Origin: Litsea cubeba
Lineage: Eukaryota > Streptophyta > Magnoliopsida > Laurales > Lauraceae
Direction of reading: 5' to 3'
DNA: 64,000 nt
Assembly (NCBI GenBank): GCA_012931725.1
Contig: CM022946.1
Location: 114,375,957 to 114,439,956 of the forward strand
Under the pieces are notes generated by a model. It searched no databases. It saw nothing but the letters and a program-made list of their open reading frames with translations, and was not told the DNA's origin. This document shows positions 57,412-64,000 of the stretch, in pieces (position 1 is the stretch's first letter; the number at the start of each line of letters is the position of its first letter). The translations under genes were made by a program, and so were the position numbers.

Positions 57412-58553
57412 TGTTATAATTTGAAGAAGCTTTAAATGATTTGAATGGTAATCATGGATTAAGGTTGTAATTGTTGTCAATCCATGTCAACATGATGAGA
57501 GGATGAAGCTCAACTATGCAATGGAAATCAGATGGAAATCAGGCTGGTGTTGATAGAGCTGAAAAGAAGAATCAGAGCTCAAACAGTCAGGAATTCAGAA
57601 TTCCTGAAGCAGATCATGCGGTCGACCGGGCAACCCATGCGGTCGACCGAGCAAAGAGAAACCTGCAGAAACAGATTCAGGTAGCTCCCAGTTATTTTCG
57701 TGACACAGTGTGTCTTCGGTCGACCGGGACCCCAGGATGTCGACCGAGCATGAAAGTTGTCTGATTCCAGACAGTGTATGATGTCGACCGAGCACAGCAT
57801 GATGTCGACCGAGCACGGGAACCAGAGTTGCGCAGAAACAGAAGTCTTGCACGAAAATTCAGCATTCTTATCTAATTTGTTTGGGACTCTTTCTAAACGA
57901 ATTGTAGCCTGTTTTGAATACAATTAAGGGTTACTATAACCTATATAAAGGCATGTTTGGCTCGTTTTTAAGTAGACACCAAGAGAGAAAGAAGAGAAGA
58001 GAAAAGAGAGAGAGTTTTGGAGAGAAGAAGAGTGCTGGTGCTGTGTGCTGTTGTGCTGCATCTTTCTACAGCAAGTGTGGACGAGGATATGTTCTTGAAG
58101 ATGATGTTTTGTCCATAAGATAAGTGTCTCTCTGTTTATGTTTAATTTTCAATTTGTAAGGGATTGAGAGAGAGAGAATTGTAGAGGGGAAGGGCTGTAG
58201 ACAGAGTTTATCTTCTATTCTGTTTTTACATCAAGTTGGTGCTTGGTGTTTGGGGTTTGGTGATCCTATCTGTGGGTGCAGATAAATTGTAAGAGGAGTA
58301 GGTGCTTCCTAGATAGTGGGTGCTATCTAAAACACAAGGGTTGGTGCTCTTTGTCATTGGTGCGACTAAATATATTCAGACCTGTACCGGATCGGTGTTC
58401 GGACGGTTTTGATCCGTGGACGTAGCCTTTTGGTGAACCACATTAAATCTGGTGTCATTGTGTGGTTTGACTTGTTTTGTTGTTGAATTGGACCTGTTTT
58501 TAGAAATCACTGATTCACCCCCCCCCCCCTCTCAGTGATCGCAATATCCAACA
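57412..58553 (+). repeat. 3' LTR of element G
   Basis: 1142 bp, TGTTATAATT to ATATCCAACA. The same six GTCGAC sites occur at about 57619-57809. The C-run is C12 here. Confidence 0.95.
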
Positions 58554-58558
58554 ATAGA
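58554..58558. repeat. Target-site duplication of element G (right)
   Basis: ATAGA, matching 51855-51859. Confidence 0.92.
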
Positions 58559-58715
58559 TGACGATGTCATTCGAAACAGGGAGGCGTAAAAGCATCCAAA
58601 AGCACTATACGAACACCAAAATGGGCATTTTAATGTATTTGTGATTAAATCCGTATAATACGAATTTACAGGCATTTATTTGGTAAAATTCCCTCAAATT
58701 TAAGAAAGACTACTA
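58554..58715. mobile_element. Single arm of the foldback MITE
   Basis: ATAGATGACGATGTCATTCG onwards matches the reverse complement of 47088-47228 (ACGAACACCAAAATGGG, ATCCGTATAATACGAATTT, TTTGGTAAAATTCCCT). The second arm is not present. 58716-59487 beyond it shows no gene or repeat I can support. Confidence 0.75.
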
Positions 58716-59994
58716 TAGTAGTATGTCAAAACCCTCCGAAAATCTAATGCTTTTATAAAACACATATTCATCTTGAACCCGAAGAGATTGAGTGCCAAAC
58801 CAGCCTCAAACATATGCCACTTTCTTTCTATAAATAATAAGTAACATGCCATTTTTACCTATATACTGAATGAAGAATTTATTTTTATACTATTTTTAAA
58901 TATCCAAATAAACCAAACAAACTACCATGATTGAGAACTGCCCATCTTAAAAATAACTTGGAGCTCCCATGTGCCGCCTACTTGAAAATGCGATGTGAGC
59001 TCAGGTTTCGAAAATCCAACTAAGATTTGGAATGAGCCCTTGGGCTTTAGATACTCATGTTCATCATCATCATGTCTTGTCTCAATTAGGTTAGGGTTGG
59101 CCACACGAACTTTGTTGCTTCATTTTTGATCTTTTCTAAGCCAACCTTAGATACTCACATTGGGCCCAAATATTCAAAATGCGAAACAACTCATATAATC
59201 CTATTGAAGTAAAATTTAGGAGTGTATTTATTTTCTACGCCGAGAGGTGGGCACTAGGGTATTTCAAAAGCCTAGGGGATCGGGCAAATGACTGAACTAA
59301 TTGCCCCGAGTGCAGACAAATAAGCTCTCCTTTTTTGGGGGGGAAAATTTCAAATTAGACCTCAAGTTTTTTCCTTATTACAAAAAAGGATGCAAGTTTC
59401 AAAACCTTTCAAAATATGGATTAAGTTTTCTAGTAAATTTTCAATTAAGGACAATTGACCGCTTAATGTTATTTTGCAAAGACTTTTTGTAAGACCCCAA
59501 CCTAAGAGACCTCGATTAGTGTTAATTAAGTGGTGTTTTAGGTCTAAGTGTGTTTAGTGGATTTTAGTTTAGTTTTGGGTTAGAATAGCATTTAAAATAG
59601 CTTTCGGGATTTTGAGAGCCTTCTTGATTTATGGGACCCTTTGGGGGTTCTTGTTACGATTTTTGCGTGAGCTTGGAAGTTTATTCGTGATTTCTTTAAA
59701 TTGTGTTTTTATCCCATTTAACTTATCTTGTTTATCTTTTCAACTTTCATGTTGACCCCGTTCTCGTTTGAAACGCCTAAACCTGACTTTTCTCAATTTG
59801 AGTGCAAAATGGTCTTTTTACCCAAAATCTGGACACAATTTTCAATGTCACCAAAACCCACAAAACATATACTTTTTGGAAACTAGAAATTTCGTCGATC
59901 AACTTTGTCTTCTTCGTCGAAATCATTTGAAGCCCCGAAATCCATGTTCTTAGCCCGACAAATACTTTAAGTTGTGGGACCCACTCCACTTTGG

Positions 59995-60003
59995 CTATAT
60001 AAG
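59995..60003 (+). promoter_or_regulatory. TATA box of element F LTR
   Basis: CTATATAAG about 507 bp into the LTR, after a GTGGGACCCACTCC block similar to that upstream of the C TATA box. Confidence 0.65.
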
Positions 60004-60859
60004 GGAACCCTTTCCCTCATTTCTCTCTTCTTGCCCTAATTACTGTGGAAAAGGAAGAGAATCCCAGCAGCCCTAGTTGCCTCCTCCTTCCTCTTGCTTT
60101 CTTCATCTCAAATCACAACCAAGCCTTGCACAAATCAAGAAAGGAGCTCCACCATACTCATCATCTTCTCAAGAGCTTTCTCTTGGTACCATTTGTAGAG
60201 GAATCCATCAACCTTGAGTTCTCCATTGAGCTAACCTTGCCTTTTGAAGGACTTCCAAGTAAACTCTCCTCCGAATCTCCTAGATTTGTGTTTGTCTAGC
60301 CCTTGAGACTCTCCATTTTCATTATTGGAAGTTTTCTCTTCCTTTTGATTTGGTTTTGATATTTGGGGGTTTGTACTTGGGGGTTTTGTGTAGATTTGGT
60401 GTTTATAGCTTGGAGAAGTGTTTAGAGCTTGATTTGCTTAGCATTGGACCCAAGGCAAGTGGATGAAATGTTTTCTTTGATGCTAAACAATATGTATGCA
60501 TAGTCTTGATTTTTCATTAGTGGTTTGATTTGCTTAAACCTTGTTTTATGTCATGTCTTTTATTGACCTTGTGATACACTTACTAATGTATTTTTCTTGC
60601 TTATTAATCTCTTAGAGAATGTTACATTGATTTGTGTTAAACTTGAATGGTTATATATGGATTTCTATGATTATTTCTTTTGTAATGGAATGGATGGAAA
60701 GGAGATTTTGGATGGTTATTTTGGAGGTTTTTGGATGGCGGATTGAAGGTTTGAATGAGGTTTTGAGACCCTAAAAAATGTGCAGAGAGGGTACTCAGCA
60801 CGTATAAGAAGAAAGCAAGGAAGATAACAGAAATATGACTTGAAACTGAACTGGCCATG

Positions 60860-61155
60860 CAGGGTCAGTTACCTGTCGGCTGACCGAAATCCCATTTCGG
60901 TCAACCGACAGCCAACCGGACATTGTCGGTTCCATTTCCAGAGACCAACAATTTATCAGGAGATCCGTCGGTCAGCTGTCAGCTCACTGAACTGTACCAC
61001 TTCGGCTAACCGACATCCAACCGAAGTCAGTTCGGTCCTATTTCCAGAGAGCTGTATATCTTCTGATGTGAATCAGAAGGTCAGCCATCGGTCAGCTGTC
61101 GGCTAGCCGACATACCCAATTCGGCTGACCAACAGGTGATCGAGGTGCTGACCGA
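60860..61155. repeat. Palindrome-rich repeat in the F LTR (TCGGCTGACCGA type)
   Basis: CTGTCGGCTGACCGAAATCC is followed by the inverted TTTCGGTCAACCGACAG. Diverged units recur with CGGTCAGCTGTCGGCTAGCC and AATTCGGCTGACCAACAG. A shared TCCATTTCCAGAGA / TCCTATTTCCAGAGA block gives a period of about 115 bp. Confidence 0.8.
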
Positions 61156-62601
61156 ACTACAATCTTAATTAATTCTTTTTGGAAGAACTATGTGGAACTA
61201 TATTGAAGAGTAAACCTCATCATCATGACCTCGTTAAGGTCTTTTAGACTTGCCAATGTAACTAAGGACCCGGAATGTCTCCAAATCTCATGGAGTACCA
61301 ATTATGTAATAACTTCGACATACGGGACCCTATTCACATTTATTCAAATCTTGGACCTTCAACACTTGACCTGGAGAATGTTAGAAATCCATTTATACTT
61401 GATTTTCCCGAATTTCACTTGTACATTTCAACTTTCATGCCTTGTGACTAATCATGCACCGAATATTGTTTTTAGCATTTTGCTATCCAGTTCATGCTTG
61501 ACCTGATACAATATGTCTTGTGCCTATGAGCATCTTGTCCCGATATATATGTACTATTTTGTTTTCTTGCACTTGACCTATGAGTCGGCACCACTAAGCT
61601 TGGATGTACCTTGTCAGTTTGATCCACTGACTTGGAGATCCCCCTCTTGTCCTGCCAGCTGCAGCCCGGATCTTGTCCTGTCTTGCTACCCGGTTCGCTA
61701 CCGCGGTCTTGTCTAGTTATATGTATTTATATATGATCGTTGATTCTCCTCACCTTGTGTGACTGAGGTCAACGCCCCGATAGCTCTATTCACTTTAGTG
61801 AGAAAGGATTTAGCTTTGTGTGGTTGCCATCTTGCTAGTTCCTGATTCTTGGTACCTTTACATATTTTATATTGCTCATGCCTTTTCTTGATAAATGATA
61901 TATTATCTTTATGAAATTCATTGTTTATACAGGTTTCTAATGTTTTCGCAAGGTATCATTGTTTTAAATTTATTGTCATATCTTTTCACCCACCTGCCAG
62001 ACCGTCGTGATTGATACCGTTGTGATTGATCCATTATTTTGGTACTCAGGTTAAGATCCTATTGCCTTTGAGGAGGAGCCTGAGGAGGTGGTTGGTGAAC
62101 CGCAGCGTGTGATCGAGTGGCAAGCTAATGATGTCATGTAGACATCCAATCAGGCTTAGAGATGCGTCACTTTTTGGGAACTTTTAATTAACATCTTTTC
62201 AGTTTATTATTGGTTGTACTGGCCTTTGTTAGCCATTATTTTGGGGCAACTAATTAACTGATCTTTTGTATAAACCTTAACTTTATTCTTTTGGGAAATA
62301 TGCTAATGATCATTGCTCACTTTGATACCATGTTATCTTGTTTATAAATCAATCTTGTTTATGAAATGGAATGGTAATAATATGGTTTACTACACGCTTC
62401 CGCAATCTCGAATATGTACATGTTTGTATGTGAATTACTTGGATATGTAATCCACACCGCGGAACCCTGTGGGAAATCACGTGCATGGATGAAATGTTTT
62501 CTTAATTCCGTGTACGGATTAGCCAACCAAAGAGATACACATAGCGCGGCATCATTAGTCACCCATTAGATCTTGAATTTGGGTCTGAGGTCGCGACAGA
62601 C

Positions 62602-62617
62602 TGGTATCAAAGCGGGA
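62602..62617 (+). promoter_or_regulatory. Primer-binding site of element F (tRNA-iMet)
   Basis: TGGTATCAAAGCGGGA, three bases after the LTR end. One mismatch (A for G) against the usual TGGTATCAGAGC. Confidence 0.88.
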
Positions 62618-62762
62618 CATGTTTCAGGTAATTAAAAGAAACTAGAAATCTTAAGGACGTGGTGAGGATTCGTTAGACTCTCGTTAGTTAGAATCGTGTG
62701 AGCAATGTGTACCCACCCTATGCTTGATATTTTTATGTTCTAACATCTTATTTTGCAGCGTT

Positions 62763-64000
62763 ATGCGACCTCGCAAATGAACAGTGATCGGTGATCACGC
62801 TGCTAGTAATAGTGATCATACAGGGCCAGTGGCATAAAAAATAGAAAACACTACCATGCAGAATCAGTTCCAGCAGATGATGCAAGCTATATTGGATCAA
62901 CAGAGACAAGCAAATGAGAATCAGGATAGACTGCAAGAACAGATGGCCAAAAAGGATGAAGACCATGCAAGGGACATGGCAATGATGCAGAGACAACTAT
63001 TGGAAGTACTTGAGAAGAGACCAGAACAAATTCCAGCTCAACCACCAAGCACTCAGATAGTGATCAATAATAGGGAACATGATCCCAATGGCCCACCAAG
63101 CAAGCAGATGACTGGCTTGAGTACACAGAGAATATATTTGAATTGTTCAAATGCACTGGCAAGGAGCAGGTATCACTTGTAGCATCTATGTTTACAAGCT
63201 TGGCTGATATCTGGTGGAAGACTATCAAGGCAGAATATAGGACAGTTGAAGATGCACAAGCATGGGGGAATTTCAAGAAGCAGTCTGGTGACAAGTATGT
63301 ACCCACTCATGTGAAGAGGCAAAAGGCAGTCCAGTTTCAGCAACTCGTACAAGGCAACATGACAGTCCTCTAATACCTCACCAAGTTCGAGAGATTGTCA
63401 CGATATGCTCCAGAGTTGGTGGACACGGTAGAGAAGAGGACAACAAAGTTCCTTGAGGGACTTAACCCTAATATTGAGAAATATGCTACCGGGGTTGTAC
63501 CACCCATTACCTTTGAAGAGGCGGTCAAGCGAGCTTACAAGTTTGAGAACCTCCACAATAAGATTCTCAGAAATCAAGGAAAGAACCAAGGCCACCAACA
63601 GAACAATAAGTAGAGAAACCATCAGAACAAGAGGCCAAGGCAAGAACAGAATGTGCAGAATCCAGTGGTTTGCATCCACTGTGGGAAGAACCATGACAGG
63701 GCCCAGTGCCGTACTGTTTCATAAGCATGTTTTAGATGTGGTTCGATGAACCACCAAATGAGGGATTGCCCGAGGCAAAACAGGCAGAATCAACAGCAGC
63801 AGGGAGCACAGCATCCAGCACCACCTCAGAATGCACTGGTTGTTCAGAATCAAGCAAGGCCACAACAATAGCCAACACCGAAGCAATAATACAGAACCCA
63901 ACAGCAACACAGGCCCATCAGCAAGGGCAGGATCAGAATCAACGTCCTCACAACAGAACAGGAATGCACAGTAGGGCAGACAGCAACAAGCTCAGAACAG
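62763..64000 (+). pseudogene. Decayed gag of element F
   Basis: ATG at 62763 (MRPRK) is followed by TGA after five codons and TAA further on. The same frame resumes at MQNQFQQMMQAILDQQRQ. A frameshift lies at about 63080-63145. Then the gag domain continues (ADIWWKTIKAEYRT, VKRQKAVQFQQL) with stops at 63371, 63611 and about 63722. Zinc knuckles CIHCGKNHDRAQC and CFRCGSMNHQMRDC and a Gln-rich tail reach the window edge. Co-linear with element C gag, about 70-75% identical by eye. Not functional. Confidence 0.9.

Larger units (their letters stand above)
51860..58553 (+). mobile_element. Element G: SIRE-like Ty1/copia retrotransposon, RT deleted
   Basis: 6694 bp flanked by ATAGA. LTRs 51860-52999 and 57412-58553 have about nine substitutions by eye. 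It has a tRNA-iMet PBS, gag, a long coiled-coil region, protease, GAG-pre-integrase, integrase, RNase H and a polypurine tract. The LDELLKVQRP...GLGF block after a coiled coil and the multiple CCHC knuckles are traits of the SIRE/Maximus lineage. The RT domain is missing between 56500 and 56504. The insertion point matches the uninterrupted paralog at about 47226-47235. Confidence 0.95.
59488..62598 (+). repeat. 5' LTR of element F
   Basis: 3111 bp from TGTAAGACCCCAACC to GGTCGCGACA. It aligns in blocks with the C LTR (CCTTTGGGGGTTC; TTGAAGCCCCGAAA; GTGACTGAGGTCA; CACCCACCTGCCAGACCGTC), but the palindrome region in the middle is unrelated. No genes. Confidence 0.9.
59488..64000 (+). mobile_element. 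Element F: Tekay-type chromovirus, 5' end, runs off the right edge
   Basis: 5' LTR, tRNA-iMet PBS and a decayed gag clearly homologous to element C gag. LTR ends (TGTAAGACCCC, GGTCGCGACA) are also those of C, so C and F belong to one family or close subfamilies. Pol and the 3' LTR are outside the window. Confidence 0.9.

Overview
This window reads as a repeat-dense nuclear segment of a flowering plant. The evidence is five LTR retrotransposons of plant-specific lineages (Tat/Ogre-like and Tekay-like Ty3/gypsy, SIRE-like Ty1/copia), most of them primed by initiator tRNA-Met. Intron-split remnants of plant gene families are also present: serine carboxypeptidase-like, NLR and PPR. No rRNA, tRNA, organellar or bacterial gene was seen. 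The species cannot be told from the sequence, and no certainly intact host gene is present.

Layout. (A) 1-12263, minus strand: a Tat/Ogre-like gypsy element. Its 3' LTR lies beyond the left edge. It has a tandem-repeat-rich 3' UTR, an integrase remnant, a protease plus G-patch ORF, gag, an extra ORF just upstream of gag, a repeat-rich leader and a 5' LTR of about 2.5 kb. RT and RNase H are deleted. A sits inside the 5' LTR of (B) 12264-30579, plus strand: an old, apparently non-autonomous Tekay-type element with 3.45-kb LTRs and almost no coding capacity. B's interior is split by (C) 15258-26464, minus strand: a structurally complete Tekay chromovirus with 3.1-kb LTRs and a GACAT target-site duplication, disabled by two stops and a frameshift. 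30580-32474 carries a serine carboxypeptidase-like (SCPL) pseudogene whose second, inverted copy lies at 44.7-45.8 kb. (E) 32480-41258 is a very young Tekay element (TSD TAAAA, LTRs about 99.7% identical) whose gag-protease-RT-RNase H block is inverted relative to its LTRs and integrase.

41.3-51.8 kb is the gene-fragment zone. It holds a 74-bp-period array of TTCGAA hairpins, the second SCPL copy, PPR and NLR scraps, a foldback MITE, a CT-rich repeat and some unidentified exon-like pieces. (G) 51860-58553, plus strand, is a SIRE-like copia element (TSD ATAGA) whose RT domain is deleted. (F) 59488-64000, plus strand, is the 5' LTR, primer-binding site and decayed gag of another Tekay element related to C; it runs off the right edge.

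Together the window is a nested graveyard whose order can be read: B is oldest (LTR overlap about 6% diverged by eye), then A and C inside it; G (about 0.9%) and E (about 0.3%) are separate younger insertions. None of the elements appears autonomous, so recent copies were probably mobilised in trans. Two insertions (B and G) have paralogous empty sites inside the same window, which confirms their boundaries. The most unusual signal is that five of the six LTR families, plus dispersed non-LTR repeats, each carry their own short perfect palindrome, usually in closely spaced pairs and often in fixed-period arrays (62 bp in C, 74 bp in the TTCGAA array).
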